Source of the DNA: Betaproteobacteria bacterium | GTDB taxonomy: Bacteria; Pseudomonadota; Gammaproteobacteria; Burkholderiales; Casimicrobiaceae | Reading direction: 5' to 3' | Length of the DNA: 64,000 nt | Assembly: GCA_013298765.1 (NCBI GenBank) | Contig: JAAFJA010000009.1 | Location: 1 to 64,000 of the forward strand | Shown here: piece after piece, positions 28,072 through 38,315 of the stretch | Layout: each line of letters opens with the position of its first letter | How positions within the stretch are numbered: position 1 is the stretch's first letter | The notes under the pieces: generated by a model | The model's input: the letters and a program-made list of their open reading frames with translations, nothing else | Database searches by the model: none | What the model was told of the DNA's origin: nothing | Made by a program: the position numbers and the translations under genes

Positions 28072-29120
28072 CATTCGTCTGGCCGTCGCTACTCTGGCTA
28101 CTTGTGATCCCTCCGTTATTGCTCGCGCTTTACGTGTGGCTCTTGAGTCGGCGCAAGAAAGTATCGGTGCAATACAGTCAGTTCGCGCTTTTGAAACAAG
28201 CGATGGGCGCGCAACCGTCATGGCGTCGACATGTGCCGCCCGCGTTGATGTTGATAGCACTCGCGTTGATGCTTTTCGCTGCGGCGAGGCCGATGGCGCT
28301 CGTCAAGTTGCCGTCGAATAAACAAACCATCATGCTCGCGATGGATGTTTCGGGAAGCATGCGTGCGCAAGATGTGAAACCAACGCGACTGGTCGCGGCT
28401 CAAGATGCTGCGAAAGCGTTCCTCAAGGAATTGCCTCGGGATGTACGGGTTGGGATTGTCGCCTTCGCAGGCAGCGCGCAGCTCGCGCAGCTGCCCACGC
28501 TTTCGCGCGAAGACTTAGTGACGGCGATCGACAGTTTTCAGCTTCAGCGCGGCACAGCAACTGGCAATGGCATTGCGCTTTCGCTCGCCACGTTGTTTCC
28601 AGATGACGGCATCGATATTAGTGCCATGCAGTGGAGCGGCAGCGGGCCGCTCCCTCGCAGCCGTCCGCTGGGTGAGGCCAAAGCTGCCGAAGCGCCGAAG
28701 CGTGAGCCCGTTGCGCCCGGTAGCTACGCGAGCGCCGCCGTCATCATGCTCACCGACGGACAACGCACCACTGGCATTGATCCGATGGAAGCAGCAAAGC
28801 TTGCCGCTGATCGTGGGGTGCGCGTCTATACCGTGGGAATCGGTACAGTGAATGGCGAAACGATCGGTTTCGATGGCTGGAGTATGCGCGTTCGTTTGGA
28901 TGAAGAAACACTCAAACAAATCGCCAATCGCACCGCAGCGGAGTATTTCTATGCGGGCACCGCAGCAGATTTGAAGAAGGTCTACGAATCGCTTTCGACC
29001 CGTCTCGGCGTTGAGACAAAAGAGACTGAGATTTCCGGCCTTGTTTCGCTGCTTGCAGCTGCGTTCGCGCTGCTCGCTACCGCGCTATCCGTCGCCTGGT
29101 TTGGGCGCATATCGGGTTAG
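28068..29120 (+). CDS. Membrane VWA-domain protein (BatA-like)
   Basis: A 350-residue protein with two N-terminal helices (about 5-24 and 56-76), a VWA domain, and a C-terminal helix (about 325-345). The metal-ion site is intact: DVSGSMRAQD near residues 92-101, the threonine in QRGTATGNGIALS, and MLTDGQRTTG further on. This is the BatA layout of aerotolerance-type operons, but no BatB, BatD or TPR partner follows. A GGAG ribosome site lies inside the DUF58 gene. It is the last gene of the moxR run; the tRNA-repeat region begins 36 nt downstream. Confidence 0.88.
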   Translation: MTFVWPSLLWLLVIPPLLLALYVWLLSRRKKVSVQYSQFALLKQAMGAQPSWRRHVPPALMLIALALMLFAAARPMALVKLPSNKQTIMLAMDVSGSMRAQDVKPTRLVAAQDAAKAFLKELPRDVRVGIVAFAGSAQLAQLPTLSREDLVTAIDSFQLQRGTATGNGIALSLATLFPDDGIDISAMQWSGSGPLPRSRPLGEAKAAEAPKREPVAPGSYASAAVIMLTDGQRTTGIDPMEAAKLAADRGVRVYTVGIGTVNGETIGFDGWSMRVRLDEETLKQIANRTAAEYFYAGTAADLKKVYESLSTRLGVETKETEISGLVSLLAAAFALLATALSVAWFGRISG

Positions 29121-29155
29121 CAACGATGGCTTGAGCAGCTAGGACACGCGCTGAG

Positions 29156-29545
29156 GCAGCCGAGTCCGCTGCTCGTCGTGAATCCGCAGCGGACACGACG
29201 GCAGGAGAGTAGAGGTGATTGGTGGGCCTCCCGTGAGTCGAACACGGCCCAAGGGACTGAGACGGGGTTTCGAGTTGCGAGAGCAACAAGCCGTCGAAGG
29301 GCAAGGCAATACTTTGCCGCAGCCGAGTGCGCTGCTCGTCGTGAATCCGCAGCGGACACGACGGCAGGAGAGTAGAGGTGATTGGTGGGCCTCCCGTGAG
29401 TCGAACACGGCCCAAGGGACTGAGACGGGGTTTCGAGTTGCGAGAGCAACGAGCCGTCGAAGGGCAAGGCAATACTTTGCCGCAGCCGAGTCCGCTGCTC
29501 ATCGTGAATCCGCAGCGGACACGACGGCAGGAGAGTAGAGGTGAT

Positions 29546-29574
<29 letters not shown>
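29156..29574 (-). repeat. 163-bp tandem repeats carrying a tRNA 3' end, 2.6 copies
   Basis: Two full units (29156-29318, 29319-29481) and a partial one (29482-29574) are nearly identical, with three variable positions by my count. Each unit holds the 29-nt 3' end of the neighbouring CAU tRNA, from the T-arm to CCA: 29220-29248, 29383-29411, and 29546-29574 in the tRNA itself. Each also holds the 13-mer GAGCAGCGGACTC (minus strand) that occurs in the tRNA between D-arm and anticodon. The repeats lie downstream of the tRNA in its direction of transcription. The arrangement resembles the rtT repeats behind tyrT of Escherichia coli. Confidence 0.9.
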
Positions 29575-29624
<50 letters not shown>

Positions 29625-29707
29625 GTTGCGATTTGCCGCTTCGCTGCGAAACTTATCGTGTACTTTCGTACACGGTCTCGTTTCACGCCTCGCCTGAAAC
29701 CGCAAAC

Positions 29708-29734
29708 AAAAAACGCGTCCGAAGACGCGCTTTT
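29708..29734 (-). terminator. Rho-independent terminator of rpoD
   Basis: Read on the minus strand: CGCGTC-TTCG-GACGCG followed by TTTTTT, a stable UUCG tetraloop hairpin with a U-tract, 22 nt after the rpoD stop codon and before the tRNA gene. Confidence 0.9.
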
Positions 29735-29755
29735 CGAACGACGTAAGTTTATCGC

Positions 29756-32332
29756 TTACGCCTCGGTTACGAAGCCTTTCAGACGTTCTGCGCGGCTTGG
29801 ATGACGCAGCTTGCGCAGCGCCTTTGCTTCAATCTGACGAATTCGCTCGCGCGTCACGTCAAATTGTTTGCCGACTTCTTCGAGCGTGTGATCGGTATTC
29901 ATTTCGATACCGAAGCGCATACGCAACACCTTGGCCTCGCGTGGCGTGAGTGTGTCGAGCACTTCTTTACACAGATCGCGAAGGCTATCTTGAACCGCCG
30001 CATCAATCGGCGTGAGCGTAGTGGTGTCTTCGATGAAGTCACCCAAGTGGCTGTCATCGTCATCACCAATTGGCGTTTCCATGGAGATCGGCTCTTTGCT
30101 GATCTTCATGATCTTGCGCACTTTGTCTTCCGGCATGTCCATCGCTGCTGCGATGGTCGGTGCGTCGGGTTCGATACCAGTTTCTTGCAGGATTTGCCGC
30201 GAGATGCGGTTCATCTTGTTGATCGTTTCGATCATGTGTACTGGAATACGAATGGTGCGCGCTTGATCGGCGATGGAGCGGGTGATCGCTTGACGGATCC
30301 ACCACGTTGCATAGGTCGAAAATTTGAAGCCACGACGGAATTCAAACTTATCAACCGCCTTCATCAAGCCAATATTGCCCTCTTGGATCAGATCCAGGAA
30401 TTGCAAGCCACGGTTCGTATACTTTTTCGCGATAGAAATCACGAGACGCAAGTTCGCCTCAGTCATTTCTTTCTTCGCTTTGCGCGCTTTGGCTTCGCCA
30501 GAGGCCATCTGCTTGTAGATGTCCTTGAAATCAGTCAGCGGCAGGCCAAGCGTTTTTTGCAAGCCAAGCAGCGCCTCTTGACGCTCGATGATGGCTTGAC
30601 GGTTCTTGATCAGCGAATCGCTGTAAGGCTTGCCAGCGGCAATCTCTTTGTCGATCCAGCTCGTGTCAAGCGATTTCTCGGGGAACATCTTGATGAAATG
30701 ATCGCGCGGCATATGGCATTTGTGCACCATAATTTCTTGCAGCTTGCGCTCATGACCACGCACCGTTTCAACCTTCGAACGCACCGAATCGCAAAGCTGC
30801 TCCACGATCTTCGCGGCGAAACGAATTTCCATCATTTCGTCGGTGATTTTTTTCTGTGCTTTTACGTAGCCTTCAGACTTGTGCTCGTCTTTTTCAATGT
30901 GTTGAATGATCTTCGCGTGAGCCTTACGGATCGAAGCAAATTTCTCCATCGACATTGACTTGAGCTGCGCGAGGAGCTCAGCCGACATCGCAGCAGTTGC
31001 TTCCTCGTCTTCCTCTTCGGCTTCTTCGTCTTCGTCGCCTTCTTCGTCGGTATCCGCAGCGGAAACCGGTCCGGCAGGCTCCGGCTCGGCTAGACCTGCG
31101 AGTCCATCGACGATATCGTCAACCGGTACTTCTTCTTTTTCGATCTTGGTGGCAAGCTCCAGAATCTCGGCAATGGTCATTGGGCAAGCGGAAATCGCTT
31201 GCACCATGTGCTTCAAGCCATCTTCGATGCGTTTGGCGATTTCGATTTCGCCTTCGCGCGTCAAAAGCTCGACCGTGCCCATCTCACGCATATACATGCG
31301 AACGGGATCGGTGGTGCGGCCGAATTCATTGTCGAGCTGCGAAATGGCTTGCTCGGCTTCTTCGGCGACTTCATCGGTCACGGCGGTGGCCGTTTCCGTG
31401 ATCATCATCTCTTCTGCGGCGGGTGCCTCGTCGAAGACTTTGATGCCCATGTCGGTAATCATCGCGACGACGGATTCGATCGCCTCAGCATCAACCAAGT
31501 CATCCGGCAGATGGTCGTTAATCTCGGCGTAGGTCAAATAACCGCGATCTTTTCCGAGCGTGATGAGCTGTTTAAGACGCAAACGGCGCGTCTCTGCGTC
31601 AACGGTTGGCAGCGGCGCGAGCGCGGCTAGCAGCGCTTGCTGCTTTTTCTCGAGCAAAAGCTGTTTGCGCGTCTTCGGCTTACCCGTTAACGGGTTGATT
31701 TCAACTTTCTCGGGCTTCGCATCGGCGGCGGGCTCCGCCACAACTTCTGCTGCTTTCTCAGGCGCTTCAGCTTTCGCTTTTGCTTCTTTCGCACCCTTAG
31801 CCGGCTTCGCCTCTGGTTTTGCGGGCGCGCTGAGCTCGGGGGCGATTTCCACCGTCTTTGCCACGGTCTTAGTCGCCGCTTTCACCACGGCCTTTGCTTC
31901 AGCCTTTGGCGCTTCGCTTTTCGATTTCGGGGCAAGCGCGGGCTTTACTGGTTTTTCGCTAACTACTTTTTCTTTCACGGAAGCCTTTTTTGCAGGGACG
32001 ACCGTTTTTGTACTTGCAGGCTTCTTCGGCGCAGGCGCAGGCTTCGCGGCTGCCTTTTTCGGAGGCGTTTTCGCGGCGGGCTTTGCCACTACCTTGGCGG
32101 TTGCTTTGGGCGCCGCTTTGGGTGCCGCTTTGGGTGCCGGCTTGGCAGCTTTTGCCACAGGCTTTTTTGATGCAACTTTCGCTGCAGGCTTCTTGGCGGC
32201 TACTTTGCTTGCGGGTTTCGCGGTCGATTTCGCGCTGGACTTTGCGGCCGGCTTTACCGGCGTTTTAGGCTTTGCCGCTTTGACGGGGGTCTTGGCGGCT
32301 TTCGCTGCGGTTTTAGTCTTTGCTTTTGCCAT
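29756..32332 (-). CDS. rpoD: Primary sigma factor RpoD with long Lys/Ala/Pro-rich N-terminus
   Basis: An 858-residue housekeeping sigma factor, about 245 residues longer than that of Escherichia coli. The first 200 or so residues are a low-complexity Lys/Ala/Pro tract resembling histone H1 tails. Region 1.1 follows with [20 protein letters not shown]. Region 1.2 has [20 protein letters not shown], and a Glu-rich acidic stretch lies in the non-conserved region. Region 2 has [20 protein letters not shown] and [20 protein letters not shown]; region 4 ends with [20 protein letters not shown]. The ATG at 32332 is preceded by GGAG. A tRNA gene follows downstream. Confidence 0.96.
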   Translation of the reverse strand: MAKAKTKTAAKAAKTPVKAAKPKTPVKPAAKSSAKSTAKPASKVAAKKPAAKVASKKPVAKAAKPAPKAAPKAAPKATAKVVAKPAAKTPPKKAAAKPAPAPKKPASTKTVVPAKKASVKEKVVSEKPVKPALAPKSKSEAPKAEAKAVVKAATKTVAKTVEIAPELSAPAKPEAKPAKGAKEAKAKAEAPEKAAEVVAEPAADAKPEKVEINPLTGKPKTRKQLLLEKKQQALLAALAPLPTVDAETRRLRLKQLITLGKDRGYLTYAEINDHLPDDLVDAEAIESVVAMITDMGIKVFDEAPAAEEMMITETATAVTDEVAEEAEQAISQLDNEFGRTTDPVRMYMREMGTVELLTREGEIEIAKRIEDGLKHMVQAISACPMTIAEILELATKIEKEEVPVDDIVDGLAGLAEPEPAGPVSAADTDEEGDEDEEAEEEDEEATAAMSAELLAQLKSMSMEKFASIRKAHAKIIQHIEKDEHKSEGYVKAQKKITDEMMEIRFAAKIVEQLCDSVRSKVETVRGHERKLQEIMVHKCHMPRDHFIKMFPEKSLDTSWIDKEIAAGKPYSDSLIKNRQAIIERQEALLGLQKTLGLPLTDFKDIYKQMASGEAKARKAKKEMTEANLRLVISIAKKYTNRGLQFLDLIQEGNIGLMKAVDKFEFRRGFKFSTYATWWIRQAITRSIADQARTIRIPVHMIETINKMNRISRQILQETGIEPDAPTIAAAMDMPEDKVRKIMKISKEPISMETPIGDDDDSHLGDFIEDTTTLTPIDAAVQDSLRDLCKEVLDTLTPREAKVLRMRFGIEMNTDHTLEEVGKQFDVTRERIRQIEAKALRKLRHPSRAERLKGFVTEA

Positions 32333-32804
32333 CTTGAATCGACTCCGAAACGTGTCGTACAACGCGCGGTCGGTCACACCGCGCGCGCTCATCGCACGCC
32401 GGACATGATTGTCAGCGGCAAGCGAAGAACGGGTAAAGGGGAACCTTTAATTATAAAGCTTCCCATGCTCAAAATTGGAGCAAGTTCTCGTGATTTTCAA
32501 GGGGCGACGCGCGATTCAGCTCATCAAGGACACACGCCAGGGGCTGGTTTAATAACTTTTAAGCCATTCGCTAATTAAATTGAAGTTTAGCACCGCAAAA
32601 AACATTTTTTGGTAACTGGTACAAAATGCTTCCTAGCCCGATCAAAAAAGGCTTATTGGCAGTTAGCTGCACTCGCTCCGCGAGTCACGCCATCGGGCTG
32701 CATTTCGTCGCAACACGCACTCGCGAATGGGAACGAAAGGCTACGCTTCGCTGAATCAATGCTGACGCCGCAGTCGTGCGTGCGGTGCAAATGGAGATAG
32801 ATCA
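32333..32804. other. Intergenic region between divergent rpoD and the RND operon
   Basis: 472 nt without a convincing gene. The middle (about 32440-32660) is AT-rich and must hold the promoters for rpoD (minus) and the membrane-fusion gene (plus). I cannot identify either with confidence. A short open frame at 32609-32800 has no family look. Confidence 0.6.
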
Positions 32805-34001
32805 ATGAAGAAAAAGTGGGCGGTCATTGGGGCCACGACCTCGCTTATTGTGGTGGCGGCTGGCGGCGGCTACTACGCGATGGCCGGTAAATCGGGCGGC
32901 GAAAAGAAAGCTGATGCGCAAAAGAAGGCGGATGTGCCGCTCCAGCTCTCTGCGCTTGATGTCACCAAGGCGGGCCCCGCAACGATCGCGCAGACGCTTT
33001 CGATCTCTGGCAGCGTTGAGGCGGCACGGCAAGCGGTGGTGCGTTCGCGCCACGCCGGAGTTGCGATGCAGATGAATAAGCGCGCCGGTGAAACGGTGCG
33101 TCAAGGCGAATTGCTCGCCCGCGTAGACAGCGACGATCTGCGCTTGCGCCTTGGCGAGCGTGAAGCGAGCGTGCGGCAAGCGCAGGCGGCGCTCGGTGTT
33201 GCCGATTCGGCGCGCGCACAACAGCGCTCTTTGGCTGATCGTGGCTTCATCTCGAAATCAGCGCTCGACAGCGTTGAGAGCAACTATGTCGCGGCGCGTA
33301 CCGTGCTTGAAACCGCGCAATCGCAGCTCACTATGGCGAAGACGCAACTGTCCGAAACCGCATTGCTCTCGCCGATCAATGGTGTCATCGCGAAACGAAA
33401 TGTCGAACCGGGCGAACGGATCGGCACTGAAATGCAGGTCTTTCATGTGATTGATCCAAGCAGCCTTGAGCTCGCCGCCCAAATTCCTGCGGAACGAGCG
33501 AGCGAATTAAGGATTGGACAATTAGCAACATTTACTGCCGATAGCCCCAATGCAGGCGGTAAAGTAGAAGCAAAGCTTGTACGTATTGTTCCAAACGCGG
33601 CTGCTGGCGCTCGCACGATTGAAGTTCGCTTCGCACTCCCGAAGGGCACGCCGATTCCCGCAGGCGCCTTTCTCTCCGGGCAACTCGCCCTCGCACAAAC
33701 CGAAGTCGCGGTCGCCGTACCGCGTGTTGCCGTGCGCAGCGACGGCGGCGGCAGCTACGTGTGGTCGGTGCTTGATGGACGCATTGCGCGTAACCGTGTG
33801 AAAGTGATTGACACCGATAGCTCAAGCGATCGTGTTGCGATTGCAAGCGGCCTCGGCAAAGATGCGACTGTGCTAATCCTGCGTGGAAGTGAGCCGCGCG
33901 AGGGGCAAACGGTGGCAATGCCGGGTACGGCCCCCGTGGTTGCGCCGCCCGCTGCCGCCAAAGACGCGGCACCGGCCAGCGCACCTGCCAACAAGTCCTA
34001 A
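32805..34001 (+). CDS. RND efflux pump periplasmic membrane-fusion protein
   Basis: A 398-residue adaptor that links an inner-membrane RND pump to an outer-membrane channel. It has an N-terminal hydrophobic anchor (about 7-26). The lipoyl half-motif SGSVEAARQAVVRSRHAG is near residues 65-82, the helical hairpin with repeated Ala/Gln (about 105-180) follows, and the second lipoyl half TALLSPINGVIAKRNVEPGERIG is near 185-207. The C-terminus is a low-complexity Ala/Pro tail. The start at 32805 follows GGAG. The pump gene begins 17 nt downstream. The substrate is unknown. Confidence 0.92.
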   Translation: MKKKWAVIGATTSLIVVAAGGGYYAMAGKSGGEKKADAQKKADVPLQLSALDVTKAGPATIAQTLSISGSVEAARQAVVRSRHAGVAMQMNKRAGETVRQGELLARVDSDDLRLRLGEREASVRQAQAALGVADSARAQQRSLADRGFISKSALDSVESNYVAARTVLETAQSQLTMAKTQLSETALLSPINGVIAKRNVEPGERIGTEMQVFHVIDPSSLELAAQIPAERASELRIGQLATFTADSPNAGGKVEAKLVRIVPNAAAGARTIEVRFALPKGTPIPAGAFLSGQLALAQTEVAVAVPRVAVRSDGGGSYVWSVLDGRIARNRVKVIDTDSSSDRVAIASGLGKDATVLILRGSEPREGQTVAMPGTAPVVAPPAAAKDAAPASAPANKS

Positions 34002-34018
34002 CTCCGGGGAGCACGACA

Positions 34019-37000
34019 ATGTGGATGACGAGAGTTGCGATTAGCAACCCGGTGTTTTGCGCGATGGTGATGTTCGCGCTCATGGTGATGGGCGCGGTGT
34101 CCTACATGCGCCTGCCGGTTGATTCGATGCCCGATGTACAAGTGCCAATCGGCGTGGTGTACGTGGCCTACCCTGGCGCATCACCGCAAGCCGTCGAAAA
34201 CGATCTAACGAAGCCGATTGAAAACGCGCTAAACCCGATCTCTGGCGTGAAGAAAATCCGTTCGCGCTCGCGTGAGGGTTCGAGTTTGGTGATTGTCGAA
34301 TTCGACATGAACATCAAGATGGACGTGGCGATCCAGGATATGCGCGACAAACTCGCGCAGGTCCGGCCGAGTTTCCCCAAAGAGGCGAAAGACCCCTACA
34401 TTTCGAAGGCCAATAACGACGATGACCAAGCGGTCGTCTCGCTCGGCGTTACATCGAAAACGATGGCACCTGCCGATGTCGCGTATTACGTCGAAGAGAT
34501 CATTCGAAAGCGCCTGGAAAACGTTACAGGTGTCGCCACTGTGGACACCATCGGTGCCGCGTCCCGCGAGGTGCGGATCGAAGTTGATCCGGCCAAACTT
34601 CGCGCACGCCGTATCGGCGTAGATCAAGTGATCGCAGCGCTGCGTAACGACAACATTGACGTGCCGGTGGGCATCATCACTTCAGGCGTGAATGACAAAT
34701 CCGTCCGCATTGATGCGCGTTTCAAATCAATCGCCGATTTCGAAAATTTGGTGATCGCGCGCCGCGATGGAATGCAGGTGCGTGTGTCGGATATTGGCGT
34801 CGTTGTCGACGGCACGCGTGAGCAGAATAGTTTCGCGCGGATTGACGGTTCGAAAGCCGTGATCCTTGATATGAAAAAGGTGCGCGGCACCAACACGGTT
34901 GAAGTCGGTGAGGGCGTGAAGCGCGCGATTGAGCGGGTAAAGAAAGAGTTACCCAAGGAAATCGAGTTATCGATCCTTTCCGATCAGTCGCGCTACGTGA
35001 AATCTTCGGTGAAGAACGTGCAGCGCACCATTATCGAAGGCGCGATCTTGACGGTGTTCATCGTCTTTCTATTTCTCGCCTCGTGGCGCTCAACCGTTAT
35101 CACCGCGCTCACGCTCCCGATTTCCGTGGTCGCGACGTTCATCGCGCTCTACGCGTTTGGCTTCACGCTCAATTCGCTAACGCTGATGGCGCTCTCGCTT
35201 TGCATCGGTCTGTTGATTGATGATGCGATTGTCGTGCGAGAAAACATCGTGCGCCATCTGCACATGGGCAAGTCGCATGCACAAGCGGCCCAGGAGGCCA
35301 CCGATGAAATCGGCTTAGCGGTGCTCGCCACTACGCTCGCCATTGTGGCGGTGTTTACGCCGATCGCCTTCATGGGCGGCATCATTGGGCTCTACTTTTT
35401 CCAATTCGGAATCACCATCGTGGTGGCCGTGATGGTGTCGCTCTTCGTGAGCTTCACACTTGACCCGATGCTCTCGTCGGTGTGGCCCGATCCAGAAGGC
35501 GCACGTTTCAAGCGCTTCCCGTGGCTTGGGCGGCTACTGGCCGGATTTGATCGCGGCATGGAGGGGATGCAGCATCGCTATGAACGTGTGATGCGCTGGG
35601 CGCTCTCCCATCGGAAGTCCACCATTGCGATCGCACTCGGATCGCTCGGCGCAAGCGTTGCGCTCATGATGGGCGGCGTGATCGGATCGGAATTTGTGCC
35701 GCGTGACGACCAAAGCGAATTCGGTATGCGCATTGAAACGCCTGTGGGATCGAGTTTGGATTACACGCTCGCGAAAACGGAGCAGGTTGAAGCGGTGCTT
35801 CGCACGCTGCCGGAAGTCAAGCGAATCTACTCGTGGGTGGGCGGTGGAAACGGCCGCAATACGGGTCGAGTCACTGTATTGCTCGTGCCTCGCGATGATC
35901 GTAAGCGCAGTCAAAAACAAGTTGAGGATGCCGCTCGCGAGCTCGTAAAGCCGATTGCAGGGCTCACTTCAACCGTGGGCTGGAATCGCCCGATTCAAAT
36001 TGCGCTTCTCGGCCCCGATGTAACCGTGTTGTCCAGAATTTCGCAGCAGCTCGCAGCCGAAATCGCGAAGATTCCAGGGGCCGTGGAAGTGGAAACCAGC
36101 GAGAAGGCCGCCGTGCCCGCGCTTGCGATCACGCTCAAACGCGCGGAAGCCGCTGAGTTTGGCATTACTCCTGCAACGCTTGGAACCATCACGCGCACGC
36201 TAGTTGCGGGCGACGCAGTGACTACCTGGCTTTCGCCGCAGGGCAACTCGGTGGACGTGTCGGTTCGCTTGCCGAGTGAGCTCAAAAGCAACGCCCAACA
36301 GTTGATGCAAATTCCGCTCAATAACCCGCGCGCACCCGATGGCGAAGCGCTCGCGCTTGAGCGCGTGGCTTTGGTGAGCGAAAGCGCGAATCCGAAAATT
36401 ATTGAGCGCTCCAATCTGCAGCGCCAAATTACCGTGAGCGCGGGCGTCTCTGGGAAGACGCAGGGCGAGGTTGGTGGCGAGGCTAATCGCATCATGAAGG
36501 AGTTTGAACTTCCGCCGGGTTACCGATTCGATGTCGGCGGCGACAACCAGATGATGGCGGAATCATTCGGCTTTGCCATGCTTGCGCTTGGCATGGCGGT
36601 GGTGTTCATCTACTTCGTGCTCGGTTCGCAATTCCACAGCTTCGCGCAGCCGATTGCCATCATGATGACCCTGCCGCTTTCTTTGATTGGTGTGCTGATT
36701 GCACTGGCAGTAACGCGAACCACGTTCAACTTGTTTGCCATGATCGCCTTCATCATGCTCATGGGCTTGGTGGTGAAAAACGGCATCTTGCTGGTGGACT
36801 TTGCCAATCAGGTCCGACGCGAGCGCGGGCTATCGGTGATCGAGTCGCTGGTAACGGCGGGGCACATCCGGTTGCGGCCGATTTTGATGACGACTGCTGC
36901 GATGGTGTTTGGCATGTTGCCAATGGCGCTCGCGCTCGAAGAAGGCGCTGACGGCACGATGGGGCGCGCGATCATCGGCGGAGTGCTTTCGTCAACGCTG

Positions 37001-37120
37001 CTTACGTTGATCGTGGTGCCCGTCATTTACGCGATCATCGAGGAATGGAAAGAACGCCGGGCTGCGAAGCGACTGCTTCGAAAGCGTGCATCGGTCATCG
37101 AAGCCGCGCCCGCAGAATGA
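34019..37120 (+). CDS. RND-family inner-membrane efflux pump
   Basis: A 1033-residue proton-driven exporter of the HAE1/AcrB type with 12 helices and two large periplasmic loops. The first-helix motif NPVFCAMVMFALMVMGAVSY and the pore-domain sequence PIENALNPISGVKKIRSRS near residues 62-80 are typical. The proton-relay residues are present: paired aspartates in GLLIDDAIVV near 400 and lysine in LMGLVVKNGILLVDFANQ near 920. It follows its adaptor by 17 nt with GGGGAG upstream. No outer-membrane channel gene is directly attached, but tolC lies about 1.2 kb downstream on the same strand. Confidence 0.95.
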   Translation: MWMTRVAISNPVFCAMVMFALMVMGAVSYMRLPVDSMPDVQVPIGVVYVAYPGASPQAVENDLTKPIENALNPISGVKKIRSRSREGSSLVIVEFDMNIKMDVAIQDMRDKLAQVRPSFPKEAKDPYISKANNDDDQAVVSLGVTSKTMAPADVAYYVEEIIRKRLENVTGVATVDTIGAASREVRIEVDPAKLRARRIGVDQVIAALRNDNIDVPVGIITSGVNDKSVRIDARFKSIADFENLVIARRDGMQVRVSDIGVVVDGTREQNSFARIDGSKAVILDMKKVRGTNTVEVGEGVKRAIERVKKELPKEIELSILSDQSRYVKSSVKNVQRTIIEGAILTVFIVFLFLASWRSTVITALTLPISVVATFIALYAFGFTLNSLTLMALSLCIGLLIDDAIVVRENIVRHLHMGKSHAQAAQEATDEIGLAVLATTLAIVAVFTPIAFMGGIIGLYFFQFGITIVVAVMVSLFVSFTLDPMLSSVWPDPEGARFKRFPWLGRLLAGFDRGMEGMQHRYERVMRWALSHRKSTIAIALGSLGASVALMMGGVIGSEFVPRDDQSEFGMRIETPVGSSLDYTLAKTEQVEAVLRTLPEVKRIYSWVGGGNGRNTGRVTVLLVPRDDRKRSQKQVEDAARELVKPIAGLTSTVGWNRPIQIALLGPDVTVLSRISQQLAAEIAKIPGAVEVETSEKAAVPALAITLKRAEAAEFGITPATLGTITRTLVAGDAVTTWLSPQGNSVDVSVRLPSELKSNAQQLMQIPLNNPRAPDGEALALERVALVSESANPKIIERSNLQRQITVSAGVSGKTQGEVGGEANRIMKEFELPPGYRFDVGGDNQMMAESFGFAMLALGMAVVFIYFVLGSQFHSFAQPIAIMMTLPLSLIGVLIALAVTRTTFNLFAMIAFIMLMGLVVKNGILLVDFANQVRRERGLSVIESLVTAGHIRLRPILMTTAAMVFGMLPMALALEEGADGTMGRAIIGGVLSSTLLTLIVVPVIYAIIEEWKERRAAKRLLRKRASVIEAAPAE

Positions 37121-37258
37121 TTGCGCCCGCACTTGCCAAGCCAAATGATTGCGGTAAACTTCGTTAATGACTCGCGGTCATTTATTTGGGTTGGTGCGGC
37201 CGACGCGCTCTAAAATCGAAGGTTTTAGTCCAACCCCGGCATTCCATCTTTTCGCGCT

Positions 37259-37918
37259 ATGAACATCGAACAAGTCCGTTTCAACATGATCGAGCAACAA
37301 ATCCGCACCTGGGATGTGCTCGACACCGATGTGCTCGATTTGCTCCATGAGATTAAGCGTGAGAGCTTCGTTCCAGCCGAACAGCGACCGTTTGCGCTTA
37401 TGGATATTGAGACGCCGCTCGCACCCGTATCAGCCGTAGCCAAGATGTGGCCGCCGCGCGTTGAGGCGCGCGTGGTTCAAGATTTGGCGCTCGACGGCAG
37501 CGAGCGCGTGCTAGAAGTGGGCAGCGGTAGCGGCTATCTCACCGCCCTTCTCGCCGCGCGCTCAATGCAAGTCACGAGCGTGGAAATCGATCCAGCGCTC
37601 GCCGCCTTTGCACGCGAGAACTTGTCCCGCGCAGGTGTGACTAACGCAACAGTTACAGTAGGCGATTCCTCAAAAAACTGGGGCAACGGACGAGAATACG
37701 ATGTAGTCGTGTTTACCGGCTCAATGGAGCGTCTCCCTGATGAAATATGGTCTTGCGTGGCAGAGCCTGCGCGCGTGTTCGCGATCGTGGGCGCCGCGCC
37801 AGTGATGTACGCCACGATTTTTGAGAAGCAAGGCGAGATCGTACGTTCGCGTCGATTGTTCGAAACACTCGTCGCGCCGCTGACCAACGCGGCTAAGAAC
37901 GACGCGTTCGTTTTCTAA
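37259..37918 (+). CDS. Protein-L-isoaspartate O-methyltransferase-like protein
   Basis: A 219-residue Rossmann methyltransferase of the PCMT family. The S-adenosylmethionine site is VLEVGSGSGYLTALLA near residues 82-97, with the acidic end of strand 2 in VTSVEIDPALAAFA. The PCMT-specific loop that in true repair enzymes reads close to TISAPHM or ISQPYMVA is here MWPPRVEARVVQ, so isoaspartate repair is not assured. The stop codon is immediately followed by the rhodanese start. The order pcm-like/rhodanese/tolC is common in betaproteobacteria. Confidence 0.85.
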   Translation: MNIEQVRFNMIEQQIRTWDVLDTDVLDLLHEIKRESFVPAEQRPFALMDIETPLAPVSAVAKMWPPRVEARVVQDLALDGSERVLEVGSGSGYLTALLAARSMQVTSVEIDPALAAFARENLSRAGVTNATVTVGDSSKNWGNGREYDVVVFTGSMERLPDEIWSCVAEPARVFAIVGAAPVMYATIFEKQGEIVRSRRLFETLVAPLTNAAKNDAFVF

Positions 37919-38248
37919 ATGATTGCCCAGATCGAACCCACCGAACTCGCCAGCGCGCTAAAGAGCGGGCGCACGCTCGCGCTCCTAGATGTTCGCGAAC
38001 CTTGGGAGGTTCAGCAAGCAGTGATCGCGGGCTCGATCAACATGCCGATGCAAAGCGTTCCGCAAAGCCTGGAGGCGATTCGGAAATTGCAAAGCGATGC
38101 TGAGCTTGTCGTGATTTGTCATCACGGCGCGCGCAGCATGTATGTTGCGCAATTCCTGCAGCATCAAGGCTTTGACGATCTCATCAATCTTCGCGGCGGC
38201 ATCGATGCCTGGAGTCGGCAGGTTGATCCGACTGTTCCCATTTATTAG
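37919..38248 (+). CDS. Single-domain rhodanese-like protein
   Basis: A 109-residue cytosolic rhodanese domain. The active-site loop is CHHGARS with the sulfur-carrying cysteine at 67 and Arg72; the N-terminal LLDVREPWEV and the C-terminal NLRGGIDAWSRQVDP are the conserved ends of the fold. It would transfer sulfane sulfur or act in redox signalling; the donor is unknown. The ATG abuts the preceding stop codon (TAAATG), which indicates translational coupling with the methyltransferase-like gene. Confidence 0.93.
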   Translation: MIAQIEPTELASALKSGRTLALLDVREPWEVQQAVIAGSINMPMQSVPQSLEAIRKLQSDAELVVICHHGARSMYVAQFLQHQGFDDLINLRGGIDAWSRQVDPTVPIY

Positions 38249-38315
38249 GCGGTCGCCGCGGCCGCTCTGCTTGGTTTTCCTCCTCTTCAACGCACCCCAA
38301 TAGAAAAATCTCACC

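Noticed and set aside
31560-32408. 282-codon plus-strand frame, Ala/Phe/Gly-rich, looking like a membrane protein
   Set aside because: It is the antisense of the Lys/Ala/Pro tract of rpoD.
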